Numbered from the stretch's first letter, positions 42,010 through 51,844 are shown. The stretch is 64,000 nucleotides of DNA from UBA1479 sp002706405 (GCA_963972255.1 CAXATO010000015.1:1-64000); one strand, 5' to 3'. The notes: generated by a model not told the origin, from the sequence alone. Translations and numbers: made by a program.

Positions 42010-44586
42010 ATGAATGACCAAGAAAAGCCCGTTGACGAGGATGCGGTGACGACCCCTCACATGGATGAGGACGTTTTGGAGGAAGCATCCGAGACAGCGG
42101 AAATCGAAGATGACGCGACGGCTGAAATTGAACCGGCGCCGGAGCACGTAGAACAGGCAGAAGACGATGCTTCCCCCGAACAGGCCACGCCCCGTTCGGG
42201 CACGGTGAAGCGTAGCGGGATGGGCATCGGCGGACGGCTGCTGCTGTCCGTTCTGGCGATTTTCGCGACGACCGTCGCCGCCATAGTCATCGGTTGGGTG
42301 TCGATGACGTCGTCTTCCAACACCATGACAGAGATTACCCGCGTCCGGGCGCCGGCCATGGCGGACGCGCTCCGCCTGTCGGAAACCGTCGCACGTATCA
42401 CTTCCATTGCACCGGCCCTGGTCGCGGCGAAGACAACGGAAGAGCGTGAGGGCATCGCCGCACGGGTGCAGACAAGCTTTGGCGAGTTCGGAAAGGTCAT
42501 CACGAGGGCGAAAATCAGCCCCGAGGTCATGGCCGACCTGCAGTCCGGCGCGGACAAGCTGAAAGCGCAGCTCGGGCAAATCGAAGTAAAGGTCACCGAA
42601 CGCAACAAGCTGGCCGGCATCCGCGTGGCGACCATGGACAAGTTGCAGGCCTTGCACAAGGAAGTCGCCGTCAGCGCTGCCGGGATCATTGACGACGTGA
42701 CCTTCAACCTGTCCCTCGGGGCGGAAGCCGTCGATGTCACGCAGCCGGGGGCGTTGTTGGAGTTCGTCGAGTCCGGCGTAGAGCCCCTGTCGGCGGCCAT
42801 GAATGTGAAGGCCGAGGCCAACCAGATCGTGGGCCTTCTCGGCAACGCCGCGACGGAAACTGAAAGTGAGAGCCTGCCGCCGTTGCGGGAACGGTTCCTC
42901 ACGTCGAAATCACAGTTCCAGGATGCCCTGTCCCTGATCGGCGAGTCCGATGCCGCGAAACATTTGGTCGAATTGGGCCAAAAGCTGCTGGATGTGGGTG
43001 AGGCCGAGGGCAATGTGTTCGACAACCGGACGGCCGAATTGCAGACACAGGCCGACATCGAAAACCTGATGGCCCAAAGCCGTGAGCTGTCGGCAAAGTT
43101 CAGCAACGACATCGCGGGCGTCGTCAACGAAGCGGAAACGCAGATGGCCGAAGAGGCGGAGATCGCCGAGTCCACGGCGGCGGCCAACAAGAAGCTTCTG
43201 ATGTTCCTCGCCGGGTTCTCGCTGTTGATTGCCGCCGGCGTTTACCTGATGTACATCCGCCGGCTGGTCGCCCGTCTGGTGACCTTGTCCGGCAATATGA
43301 TCGCGCTTGCCGATGGGGACCTGAATATCTCCGTCGACACGCACGGATCGGATGAGATCGCCTCCATGGCCGGTACGGTTCAGGTGTTCAAGGAGAACGC
43401 CAATGAAGTGAATCGTATGGCGTCGGAGCGGGAGATCGAGGATCGCCGAAACCGCCGCCGGTTGCGCAGCCAGGTTCTGGCGCTCAACAACGCGTTGGAA
43501 GAAGAGGTCGCGAAGGCGGTCGATCTGGTCAAAGAGCGTGCGTCGACGGTCGAGAATTCGGCCCGGGCGGCGGCGGACCTGTCGCAGGCGGCCCATACCC
43601 AGGCCTCGACCGTGGCCAGTGCGGCCGAGGAAGCGACGATCAACGTGCAGACCGTCGCCAGCGCGGCCGAGGAACTGTCGTCCTCGATCAACGAAATCTC
43701 GTCGCAGGTCGGCCGGTCGTCGCAGATCGCCCGTCAGGCGACCGAGGAAGCCGACCGCACCAACACCCAGATCCAGGGTCTGGCCCAGGCGGCGGAAAAA
43801 ATCGGCGAGGTGGTCAGCCTGATCACCGACATCGCCGAACAGACCAACCTGCTGGCCCTCAACGCCACCATCGAGGCGGCCCGCGCCGGCGACGCCGGCA
43901 AAGGCTTTGCCGTGGTGGCCAGCGAGGTCAAGAACCTGGCCAATCAGACGGCCAAGGCGACCGAGGAAATCGGCAAGCAGATCGGCGACATCCAGTCGGC
44001 GACGCAGAACAGCGTCGACGCCATCGCCGGCATCACCAAGACGATCTCGGACATCAACGAGATTTCGTCGTCCGTGGCGGCGGCGGTCGAAGAGCAGGGC
44101 ATGGCGACGCAGGAGATCGCGCGCAATGTCGAGCAGGCCGCCAGCGGCACCCAGGAGGTGTCGTCCAACATCATCCAGGTGACCGAGGTGGCGGGCCAGT
44201 CAGGTGACGCGGCCTCGCAGCAGATGGAAGCGGCGGCGCAGGTCAAATCGGGCATCGACCATATGAACGAGCGCCTGCTGGAGATCATCCGCGACAGCCA
44301 GGATCCGGAATATTCGACCCGTCACGCCATGGGACAGAGGGTTTCGGTCACGGTGGGTGGCGTGGTCAAGGAGACGACGCTGCACTTCCTGTCCATGGGC
44401 GGCGGCGTGGTGCTCGACCGCGGGCTGGACGTCACGGAAGGGGATGCCTTCACCATCGACTTGCCGGACCTCGGGCCCTATCAAGCCTCCATCGTCGCCA
44501 AGACGGAGGACCATACGCATGCGCGCCTGGATATGGACGATGCGGAGGCCGAACGTCTGATGGCGTTCATCCGGGCCTTGGCTTAG
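42010..44586 (+). CDS. Methyl-accepting chemotaxis protein with PilZ-like C-terminus
   Basis: 858-aa chemoreceptor. An acidic N-terminal cytoplasmic tail of about 70 residues (VDEDAVTTPHMDED, EIEDDATAEIEP), membrane helix LLLSVLAIFATTVAAIVIGW, a long helical periplasmic sensor domain (about 95-390), helix LLMFLAGFSLLIAAGVYLMYI, HAMP (MIALADGDLNISVDTHGSDEIA), the signalling hairpin with the tip EQTNLLALNATIEAARAGDAGKGFAVVA, and a C-terminal PilZ-like domain of about 90 residues (RHAMGQRVSVTVGG, FLSMGGGVVLDRGL). The PilZ Arg motif and D/NxSxxG motif are degenerate, so c-di-GMP binding is doubtful. Confidence 0.9.
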   Translation: MNDQEKPVDEDAVTTPHMDEDVLEEASETAEIEDDATAEIEPAPEHVEQAEDDASPEQATPRSGTVKRSGMGIGGRLLLSVLAIFATTVAAIVIGWVSMTSSSNTMTEITRVRAPAMADALRLSETVARITSIAPALVAAKTTEEREGIAARVQTSFGEFGKVITRAKISPEVMADLQSGADKLKAQLGQIEVKVTERNKLAGIRVATMDKLQALHKEVAVSAAGIIDDVTFNLSLGAEAVDVTQPGALLEFVESGVEPLSAAMNVKAEANQIVGLLGNAATETESESLPPLRERFLTSKSQFQDALSLIGESDAAKHLVELGQKLLDVGEAEGNVFDNRTAELQTQADIENLMAQSRELSAKFSNDIAGVVNEAETQMAEEAEIAESTAAANKKLLMFLAGFSLLIAAGVYLMYIRRLVARLVTLSGNMIALADGDLNISVDTHGSDEIASMAGTVQVFKENANEVNRMASEREIEDRRNRRRLRSQVLALNNALEEEVAKAVDLVKERASTVENSARAAADLSQAAHTQASTVASAAEEATINVQTVASAAEELSSSINEISSQVGRSSQIARQATEEADRTNTQIQGLAQAAEKIGEVVSLITDIAEQTNLLALNATIEAARAGDAGKGFAVVASEVKNLANQTAKATEEIGKQIGDIQSATQNSVDAIAGITKTISDINEISSSVAAAVEEQGMATQEIARNVEQAASGTQEVSSNIIQVTEVAGQSGDAASQQMEAAAQVKSGIDHMNERLLEIIRDSQDPEYSTRHAMGQRVSVTVGGVVKETTLHFLSMGGGVVLDRGLDVTEGDAFTIDLPDLGPYQASIVAKTEDHTHARLDMDDAEAERLMAFIRALA

Positions 44587-44624
44587 GGCGCTGCTGCGGT
44601 TTTGCGGGTTTCGGGCCGCCGGGA

Positions 44625-45245
44625 TCAGACTTCCGGCGCGCCCGGTCCGCCCGTGAAGCGGTAGTAATACCACAGCATCAGGGCCGCAGTGGACCGCCAA
44701 GGCCGCCAGCGTTCGGCGATGACGGCCAGTTCCTTCGGCTTGGGCCGGGCATCCAGGCCCATCAGGCGGGCGGCTGATTCGGCAAGCGCGAGATCCCCAG
44801 ACGGCATGACGTCGGGCCGTCCCAGCGCGAACATCAGATAGATTTCGGCCGTCCATTGGCCGATGCCCTTCAGGCGGGTCAGGGTTTCCAGGACCTCGCC
44901 GTCGGGGGCGTGGTGCAGGGCGGCGAAATCCAATTCGCCCGCCACCACGGCGTCGGCCACGCCCCGGATGTATTTGACCTTCGGCCGGGACAGGCCCAAG
45001 GCGCGCAGGTCATCGTCGGTCTTGGCGAGAACGGCCTCGGCGCTCACCGTGCCCAATCCGGCTTCGACCCGGCGCAGGATGGCGGCCCCGGCATGGGCCG
45101 AGACCTGTTGGCCGATGATGCTGGCGACGATGGCCGGGAATCCGTCCGGGCGTCGGCGGGGCAGGGGGGCGCCAGCTTCCGCATAGGCGCGGGCCATGTA
45201 TTCGCATTGGTCGACCAGTTCCAGAAGGCCGGGCGTGGCGGGCAT
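44625..45245 (-). CDS. DNA-3-methyladenine glycosylase II family (AlkA-like)
   Basis: 206-aa HhH-GPD base-excision repair glycosylase. Helix-hairpin-helix LTRLKGIGQWTAEIYLMFALG and catalytic Asp151 (MPSGDLALAE) are present; FPAIVASIIGQQVS is the usual first conserved helix. Shorter than E. coli AlkA because the N-terminal domain is missing, which is common in short AlkA proteins. Removes alkylated purines. Follows the alcohol dehydrogenase gene by 9 bases on the same strand. Confidence 0.9.
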   Translation of the reverse strand: MPATPGLLELVDQCEYMARAYAEAGAPLPRRRPDGFPAIVASIIGQQVSAHAGAAILRRVEAGLGTVSAEAVLAKTDDDLRALGLSRPKVKYIRGVADAVVAGELDFAALHHAPDGEVLETLTRLKGIGQWTAEIYLMFALGRPDVMPSGDLALAESAARLMGLDARPKPKELAVIAERWRPWRSTAALMLWYYYRFTGGPGAPEV

Positions 45246-45254
45246 GAGGTTATC

Positions 45255-46433
45255 CTATCCCAGCGTTCCGGCGAGCGCCCGGTCCATGACGCCGCGTAGC
45301 GCCGCCGCGTCCACGGGCACCGGGTTTTCGCGCGCGGTGACGTCCCCGGCGGCGGTTTCCGCCAGGGCTTCCAAATCGTCCTCGCCGACGCCAAGGCCAT
45401 CCAGGGTATGGGGAATGTCGAAGGTCTCGCGGATTTCCAGCGTCCAGTCCAGCAGGCCGGTGAAATCGGCCCGGGGCAGACCCATGCAGCGGGCCAGCAC
45501 GGCAGAGCGTTCGTCGATGGCGGCCCGGTTGTGGTCCAGGACATAGGGTAGGACCACGGCGTTGGTCAGGCCGTGGTGGCTATCCTTATGTGCCCCGATG
45601 GCGTGGGAGATCGCATGCACCGCCCCCAGTCCCTTGTTGAAGGCGACCGCCCCCATGGCGGCGGCGGCCATCATCTGGGTCCGGGCTTCGATGTCGTGGC
45701 CGTCGGCGACGGCGCGCGGCAGCCAGGCGGCGATCAGGCGCATGCCCTCGGCGGCGATGCCGTCACACAGGGGATTGTAGGTGGTGGCGCAATAGGCCTC
45801 GATGCAATGCACGGCGGCGTCCATGCCGGTCCAGGCGGTCAGGTTCGCTGGTAGACCGATCACAAGCTCCGGGTCGCAGATCACCGTGCGGGCCAGCAGG
45901 TTGGCGTGATAGAGGATGCGTTTGGTCCGGCTGCCTTCGTCCGAGATGACGGCGGCATAGCCCATTTCCGATCCGGTGCCGGATGTTGTCGGTACCGCGA
46001 TCACGGGGGCGATCGCCGTGCCGTCGATTTCCCGATAGCGCGGCCCGCCGACGGCATAGTCGAGAACCGGCCCGTCGTGACCGGCCTGCAGGGCGACGGC
46101 CTTGGCCGCGTCCATGGCCGAGCCGCCGCCGATGGCGACGATGCCGTCATGCTCGCCGTTCCGATAGGCGGCTGCGCCGTCGGCGACATTCGCCGCCGTG
46201 GGGTTGGATTTGACCTGGGAGAACACCTGCGGAGCGAGACCGGCGTCGGTCAGAAAGGTCTCGGCCCCGGCAATGATGTCCGATCCCGCGAGACCCGCGT
46301 CGGTGACGATCAGCGGTCGCTTGATGCCCAGACGGGCCGTGGTCTTGCCCAACTCGCTCAGGCGACCGGGGCCGAAGCGCACGGTGGTGGGAAAGGGCCA
46401 GATGGCGGACAGGCGGGCGGGGTCGACGGTCAT
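45255..46433 (-). CDS. Iron-dependent alcohol dehydrogenase family
   Basis: 392-aa group III dehydrogenase: GGGSAMDAAK for NAD binding, VPTTSGTGSE, and the metal site His/Asp residues in MDAAVHCIEAY and KGLGAVHAISHAIGAHKDSHHG. Substrate could be a short-chain alcohol, aldehyde, lactaldehyde or maleylacetate; the sequence does not decide. ATG 46433 is favoured over 46445, because AGGA lies at a better distance. Upstream of the AlkA-like gene. Confidence 0.88.
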   Translation of the reverse strand: MTVDPARLSAIWPFPTTVRFGPGRLSELGKTTARLGIKRPLIVTDAGLAGSDIIAGAETFLTDAGLAPQVFSQVKSNPTAANVADGAAAYRNGEHDGIVAIGGGSAMDAAKAVALQAGHDGPVLDYAVGGPRYREIDGTAIAPVIAVPTTSGTGSEMGYAAVISDEGSRTKRILYHANLLARTVICDPELVIGLPANLTAWTGMDAAVHCIEAYCATTYNPLCDGIAAEGMRLIAAWLPRAVADGHDIEARTQMMAAAAMGAVAFNKGLGAVHAISHAIGAHKDSHHGLTNAVVLPYVLDHNRAAIDERSAVLARCMGLPRADFTGLLDWTLEIRETFDIPHTLDGLGVGEDDLEALAETAAGDVTARENPVPVDAAALRGVMDRALAGTLG

Positions 46434-46503
46434 GGAGAAAGGCATCCTGTAGGTCGGTTACGGGGCGCCAGTTTCCCCAGGCCGGAGTTAAATGTCCACC
46501 GCC

Positions 46504-47133
46504 CTAGAAATCGACCGTCGCCAGCGCGCGGGTCACCTTCGTCTGGGCCCAGGTTGTGGGGGGCGCCGGCGGCTGGTTCTCCGAGGGGATGCTCGTCCCC
46601 TGGCCGATGGTGTTCAGTTCCACCGTGCCCGCCCGCGTGGTGACCGTGACGGCGGCGCCCTCCAGCAGAGCGACCTCGAAGGCGCTGTCCAAGGTGCCGC
46701 CCCAGACCGTGGTGCCGCGGATGCCGATGGTCGCCGTGTTGGTGGCGACGGTCATGGCGTCGGGATTTCGCGCGGCGATTGCGCCGGATGCCGCCTTGAA
46801 GGCGCCGGACAGGAGACGCAGGGAGATGCTTTCCTTGGACGGCGTATCCTCGAAATCCGACAGGGCGAACGTCGCCCGTTCGCCCAAGGTCACGACGGAC
46901 CCGTCGCGCAGGGAAAATTCAAGACGAGCCCCTGCGCCGGTGGAAATCACGTCACTGACAAGAACGTCGCTGCCGACCGACAAGGGGCGGGGCATCGCAT
47001 TCTGCATGGCCGTGGCGCCGTTCTTCAGGCGCAGGACCTTGCCCACGACGTCTCCCTCGGCGGCTTGTGCCGCAGGCCCCGCGATCATCAGGAACAGGGC
47101 GCCAATCAGCCCTATGATCGTTATTCTGCGCAT
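46504..47133 (-). CDS. FecR-domain secreted protein
   Basis: 209-aa protein with a signal peptide (ITIIGLIGALFLMIAGPAAQAAEG) followed by a FecR domain (VGKVLRLKNGATA, LSVGSDVLVSDVISTGAGARLEFSLRDGSVVTLGE, NTATIGIRGTTVWGG). No TonB box, no iron-transport gene is adjacent. Such stand-alone FecR proteins are thought to bind periplasmic or outer-membrane partners; function unknown. Start MRRITIIG at 47133. Confidence 0.85.
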   Translation of the reverse strand: MRRITIIGLIGALFLMIAGPAAQAAEGDVVGKVLRLKNGATAMQNAMPRPLSVGSDVLVSDVISTGAGARLEFSLRDGSVVTLGERATFALSDFEDTPSKESISLRLLSGAFKAASGAIAARNPDAMTVATNTATIGIRGTTVWGGTLDSAFEVALLEGAAVTVTTRAGTVELNTIGQGTSIPSENQPPAPPTTWAQTKVTRALATVDF

Positions 47134-47325
47134 GAGCGATTCTCCCACATTCCCGGATCGGCGTACCCGCCGAGACGACCAAGGTCCGCGTCCAATTAGG
47201 CGATAATGTGGCCTACTGGGGGACTTTCGTCCATGGCCGGGGTGGTGATAGTGATCCTATGTCGCGGCCCGGTATGGGCCGGCGGCGAATTGGGGGTACA
47301 CTGCCCCGACAAATTGGGAGCGCCC

Positions 47326-48369
47326 GTGCCACGACAAGACGGAAAAATTGGGATCGACGGGCACGGCGGTGACCTGGCCGCCGCCTTGGTTCGCTTTGGT
47401 CCGTCCCCGGACGGCTGGATCGATCTATCCACCGGCATCAACCCGACCCCCTATCCGCATCTGGAGGTGTCCCCGGATGCCTGGGCACGGTTGCCGCAGT
47501 CCTCCGCCCTCGATGCGTTGAAACGGGCCGCGGCGGATGCCTATGGCGCCGCCGGACCGGACCTGATCGCCTGCGCGCCGGGAACCCAGGCGGTGATCCA
47601 GGCACTGCCCCGGGTGCTGGGCGTGCACCGGTTGGCGATCCTTGGTCCCACTTATGCGGAACACGGGGCGGCCTGGCGCGCCGCGGGGGCCGACGTAACC
47701 GAAGTCTCCGATCTGCCGGCGCCGGACCGATCCCTGGTGCTGGTCAATCCCAACAATCCGGACGGCCGCACGGCCGGGCCGGGCCGCCTGACGGCCTGGG
47801 CCCGCGACGCGGCGGCGGCCGGCCAGTGGCTGATCATTGACGAGGCCTTCGCCGACGTCCGCCCGGACATCAGCCTTGTTGGCTCCTTGCCGCTGGCGAA
47901 TGTCGTCGTCCTGCGGTCCTTTGGAAAGTTTCATGGGCTCGCGGGCCTGCGTTTGGGCTTCGCCCTTGCGGAACCGGATGTGGTCCGCCGCCTGGAAGCC
48001 GATCTGGGACCCTGGGCTGTCGCGGGGCCGGCGCAGGAGATTGGTGCCCGGGCACTGACCGATCACGCCTGGGCGGCGGCTGAACGCACCCACTTGTCGG
48101 CCCGGATGGTCCGGCTTCGGGATCTGCTGACAGAGGCGGGTCTGGGCATCGTCGGCGGCACGGACCTGTTCGTGCTGACCGAGCACGGCGACGCATTCGC
48201 CCTGTACGACCATCTCGGAGAGGCGGGTATTCTCGTCCGGCGGTTTGCGACGAATTCAAAATGGCTGCGGTTCGGGCTGCCGGGGCCGGAAGAACATTGG
48301 CGGCGCCTGCAAACGGCGCTCACGGCCTTCAACGGGACCATATGCGTCCCCGACCGTCGCCATGGCTGA
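47326..48369 (+). CDS. cobC: L-threonine-O-3-phosphate decarboxylase (CobC/CobD-type)
   Basis: 347-aa PLP aminotransferase-fold enzyme making aminopropanol phosphate for cobalamin synthesis. Seen: GHGGDLAAALVRFGPSPDGWIDLSTGINPTPYP, the PLP region NPNNPDGRT and the lysine segment VVLRSFGKFHGLAGLRLGFAL. GTG 47326 is the likely start (GGGAG upstream); the ORF runs upstream without family resemblance. cobD/cbiB is not next to it here. The next gene begins inside its stop region, so they are coupled. Confidence 0.87.
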   Translation: MPRQDGKIGIDGHGGDLAAALVRFGPSPDGWIDLSTGINPTPYPHLEVSPDAWARLPQSSALDALKRAAADAYGAAGPDLIACAPGTQAVIQALPRVLGVHRLAILGPTYAEHGAAWRAAGADVTEVSDLPAPDRSLVLVNPNNPDGRTAGPGRLTAWARDAAAAGQWLIIDEAFADVRPDISLVGSLPLANVVVLRSFGKFHGLAGLRLGFALAEPDVVRRLEADLGPWAVAGPAQEIGARALTDHAWAAAERTHLSARMVRLRDLLTEAGLGIVGGTDLFVLTEHGDAFALYDHLGEAGILVRRFATNSKWLRFGLPGPEEHWRRLQTALTAFNGTICVPDRRHG

Positions 48370-50128
48370 GGCGATGGACGCCCTGGCGCGGGCGATCACC
48401 CGTCATCAGGCCGGCGCGCTTGATGACGCGGCGCGTGCCTACCGCGCGATCCTTGCCGATCATCCCGATCACGCGGATGCCCTGCATCTTCTGGGGCTGG
48501 TGCATTTCCAGACAGGCGACGCGGCTGCGGCGACGGACCATATCCGCCGCGCCATCGCCATCGATCCTCGTGTCGCCATGTACCATGCCAATCTGGGCCG
48601 GGTCCTGATGGCCCAAGACCGGGCGGCGGACGCGGTCGAGGCTTATCGCGAAGCCGTGGCATTGTCGCCCAAGGATGCCGCCGTGCATTCCGACCTGGCG
48701 GCGGCCCTGGTGACCACGGGGGATTTCGATGCCGCGCGGTCGCGGGCCCGTCTGGCCCTGGAACTGGACCCCAACCTGGCGCCGGCGCATCTCAACCTTG
48801 GCCTGGCCCTGCAGGCCGGCGGCGCGTCGTCGGCGAGTGGCGCCGAGGCCTGCTTTCAGCGCGCGGCGGCGCTTGACCCCAACCTGGCCGACGCCCATCA
48901 GGCCCTGGGACAACTACATCAGGCACGGGGCGAGGACGACGCGGCCATGGAATGCTACCGCCAGGCCATCCGCGTCCAGCCCGGGATGGCCGAAGCCCGT
49001 TGCAACCTGGGCAACCTCCTGCGCGAGCGTCTCGACCTCTCGGCCGCCCTGGCGCAATACGACGCGGGTCTGGAAAACGCGCCCGGCGTCGCCGCCCTGC
49101 ACGCCAACAAGGGGGTGGCGCTGCATGAGTTGGGGCGGTTCGACGACGCCTTGGCGTCCTACGACCGCGCCCTGGCGCTTGATCCGGATGACGCGGAATG
49201 CCAGCGCAACCGGGCCATGACCCTGCTGTTGTTGGGCCGTTTCGCCGACGGCTGGGAGGCCTATGAGGCTCGCTGGCACACGGCACGTTTCAAAGGCCAA
49301 GCCCGGGCCAGGCAGAAGCCGCGCTGGACTGCGGGCGGCGGCGGTGGCGCGACGGTTCTGCTCCGCGCGGAACAGGGGCTCGGCGATACGCTACAGTTCG
49401 CCCGCTACGCCCCCATGGTGGCGGCGGCCGGCCAGCGTGTCGTTCTGGAATGCCCGGGGGCCCTGGTCCGCTTGATGACGTCGCTGGACGGCGTCGTACA
49501 GGTCATCGAACAGGGCGGCGGCAGTCCGCCGCCACGCCATGATTATCAGGTTCCCCTGATGTCCTTGCCGGGCGAATTCGCGACGGACCTCTCGACGATA
49601 CCGGCCGATGTGCCGTATCTGCGGGCCGCCGAAAGCGATACCGCCGTGTGGCGCCGCCGCCTGGAAAAGGTTGCGGGGCCGCGCATCGGCATTGCCTGGA
49701 AGGGCAGCCCGGATCATCCCCGCGACCGGGTGCGTAGCCCCGGCCTGGCGCCGCTGCTGCCGTTGCTCAAGCTGCCGGGGGCGGCCTTCGTCTCGCTGCA
49801 AAAGGATGGCGCCCCGGATCTTGCAGCGCATGGTGCCACGGCCGTCATCGACATGACCGCGGACTTGAGCGACTTCGCGGCAACGGCGGCCCTGGTCGAC
49901 TGCCTTGATCTGATCGTGACCTGCGATACCGCGGTCGGCCATCTGGCGGGGGCGCTGGGACGGCCGGTGGCGATGCTGCTGCCTCATGTCCCGGAATGGC
50001 GCTGGCTGCTGGAACGGGACGACACCCCCTGGTATCCCACGATGCGCCTGTTCCGCCAACCGGCGGCGGGGGACTGGGACGGCGCCATTGACGCCCTTGG
50101 CGTCTATATTAGTCGCCATTGGTTGTGA
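48362..50128 (+). CDS. TPR protein with C-terminal glycosyltransferase-like domain
   Basis: 588-aa protein. Residues about 5-330 are at least eight TPR units (ALHLLGLVHFQTGDAAAATDHIRRAIAIDP; AHLNLGLALQAGG; ALQQLHQARGEDDAAMECYRQAI-like). The remainder has a heptosyltransferase-family (GT9) layout with LLRAEQGLGDTLQFARYAPMV and a TCDTAVGHLAGALGRPVAMLL segment. Common in alphaproteobacteria, sometimes linked to flagellin or surface glycans. ATG 48362 overlaps the cobC stop by 8 bases. No flagellar gene is near. Confidence 0.85.
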   Translation: MAEAMDALARAITRHQAGALDDAARAYRAILADHPDHADALHLLGLVHFQTGDAAAATDHIRRAIAIDPRVAMYHANLGRVLMAQDRAADAVEAYREAVALSPKDAAVHSDLAAALVTTGDFDAARSRARLALELDPNLAPAHLNLGLALQAGGASSASGAEACFQRAAALDPNLADAHQALGQLHQARGEDDAAMECYRQAIRVQPGMAEARCNLGNLLRERLDLSAALAQYDAGLENAPGVAALHANKGVALHELGRFDDALASYDRALALDPDDAECQRNRAMTLLLLGRFADGWEAYEARWHTARFKGQARARQKPRWTAGGGGGATVLLRAEQGLGDTLQFARYAPMVAAAGQRVVLECPGALVRLMTSLDGVVQVIEQGGGSPPPRHDYQVPLMSLPGEFATDLSTIPADVPYLRAAESDTAVWRRRLEKVAGPRIGIAWKGSPDHPRDRVRSPGLAPLLPLLKLPGAAFVSLQKDGAPDLAAHGATAVIDMTADLSDFAATAALVDCLDLIVTCDTAVGHLAGALGRPVAMLLPHVPEWRWLLERDDTPWYPTMRLFRQPAAGDWDGAIDALGVYISRHWL

Positions 50129-50275
50129 ATACATAACAATTCATTCGTGAAGATTAGTACCCGATATGTAAAAGTGGCGGCCAGTGCTTGGCGCGTGAAG
50201 AAGATCATGGCACCATTTTCCCCTGTTCTATGAAAGCCGCCGAAAAGAGTGGCTGTCATGCATGGGGAGGTGCAT

Positions 50276-51709
50276 ATGCCTACAGTCCAAAGTGGGGCGG
50301 AGGCTGAATCCAAGCCGTCCGTTTCTCGCCAAATCGACTACGACAATTTTGCCAATGAAATCCTGAAACGGGTCGAAGACCTGAGTCTGGAACTGGCCGA
50401 CGTGGCCGGGGACGTGGAATCCATTGCCAGCCATTTCCAACAGCAGACGGTCATGGTCGATCAGATGCGCGAGAAGGCGCAGGAATTGATCGATGCCTTC
50501 AATCGGATCGATGCCGCCGGCAACGATACCTCGCGCGCGGCCCAGGAGGTTGGGGCGGTGATGAACGATTCCCGGGAACAGGTGACCGGGGCCGTGTCGC
50601 GCATCGCGGCCCTGGTCTCGTCCGTGACCAATATCGAACAGTCCCTGGGCGTGCTGGAAAAATCCCTCACTGGCGTAACCCGCATCACGCAGGACATTGA
50701 GGCCGTATCGAAGCAGACCAATCTTCTGGCCCTTAACGCCACGATCGAGGCCGCGCGCGCCGGTGAAGCGGGTAAGGGGTTCGCGGTCGTCGCGGGCGAG
50801 GTCAAGGCGCTCGCCAATCAGACGGGCAAGGCGACCGGCGCCATCGACGAGGCGGTCGCCGAACTGGTGTCCAACGTGTCCGGGTTGATGGATACCAGCC
50901 AAAAAACCATCGGAATGGCCGAGGAAGTGAACGCCGGCGTCGGCCAGATCAACAGTGCCGTCGACGGCATCGGCCAGTCCATCGGCACCATGGAAAGCCA
51001 GGTCGAGGATATCGTCGGCGCGTCGTCGTCGTCGCGCGATCAATGCAATGCCTTCATCAACGAGATGGAACGCCTGGTCTCAAGCTTCAAGGAAACAGGC
51101 GAACGGCTGCAAACGGCCGAACAACGCGTCAGTTCCTTGCTTGAACGCGGCGAAGGGATGATCGGCCAAATCAACCAGGCGGGGCTTGAGACGTCGGACA
51201 GCCGGTTCATCCGTGAGATTCAGACGCGGGCCAACGAGATCGCCCGCCGCTTCGAGGCTGCGCTCGATGCCGGAGAAATTACGGAAGACGCTCTGTTCTC
51301 CGAGGCATATGAGCCGATCCCGGGCACCGATCCGGAGCAGTGCATGACGCCTTTCGTCACCCTGACCGACCGCCTGCTGCCGGACGTTCAGGAACCCATG
51401 CTGACCTTCGATGACAAGGTCGTGTTCTGCGCCGCCGTCGACCGCAATGGATTTTTACCGACCCATAACCTCAAGTTTTCCCAGCCCCAGGGTGAGGACC
51501 CCGTGTGGAACAACGGCAATTGCCGCAACCGGCGCATGTTCAACGACCGCACGGGCCTGCGCGCGGGCCAGAACACGCGGCCCTTTTTCCTGCAGACCTA
51601 CCGCCGCGACATGGGCGGCGGGAACTTCGTGCTGATGAAGGATCTGTCGGCGCCGATCACCGTGCGGGGGCGGCATTGGGGCGGGTTGCGCCTGGGGTAC
51701 AAGATCTAG
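50276..51709 (+). CDS. Soluble chemoreceptor (cytoplasmic MCP)
   Basis: 477-aa cytoplasmic chemotaxis-type receptor with no membrane helix. N-terminal coiled coil (about 20-130), signalling hairpin tip KQTNLLALNATIEAARAGEAGKGFAVVAGEVKALANQ, and a C-terminal sensory domain (about 350-477) with FCAAVDRNGFLPTHN and NRRMFNDRTGLRAGQNTRPF, a Cache-like element seen in some such proteins. Order (signalling module before sensor) is unusual. ATG 50276 follows GGGGAGG at a good distance. Confidence 0.87.
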   Translation: MPTVQSGAEAESKPSVSRQIDYDNFANEILKRVEDLSLELADVAGDVESIASHFQQQTVMVDQMREKAQELIDAFNRIDAAGNDTSRAAQEVGAVMNDSREQVTGAVSRIAALVSSVTNIEQSLGVLEKSLTGVTRITQDIEAVSKQTNLLALNATIEAARAGEAGKGFAVVAGEVKALANQTGKATGAIDEAVAELVSNVSGLMDTSQKTIGMAEEVNAGVGQINSAVDGIGQSIGTMESQVEDIVGASSSSRDQCNAFINEMERLVSSFKETGERLQTAEQRVSSLLERGEGMIGQINQAGLETSDSRFIREIQTRANEIARRFEAALDAGEITEDALFSEAYEPIPGTDPEQCMTPFVTLTDRLLPDVQEPMLTFDDKVVFCAAVDRNGFLPTHNLKFSQPQGEDPVWNNGNCRNRRMFNDRTGLRAGQNTRPFFLQTYRRDMGGGNFVLMKDLSAPITVRGRHWGGLRLGYKI

Positions 51710-51844
51710 GATCGCCGCACTGACGCTGTCGCCTTCGTGCATTGCGCCGGGGGCGCATGATCTGTTAAGTCCAGCCTTGGATTTCATCCTCTCGGGCCGT
51801 CTGCCGGCGGCCCGGCGGCATCGCCGGAATGGAGAAACGTGAGA

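Noticed and set aside
46434..46445. Longer start for the iron-dependent alcohol dehydrogenase at 46445
   Set aside because: Ribosome-site spacing fits ATG 46433 better; the four extra residues add nothing family-like.
47134..47325. Cobalamin riboswitch upstream of the cobC-like gene
   Set aside because: No B12 box or matching arm structure seen in the 190-base gap.
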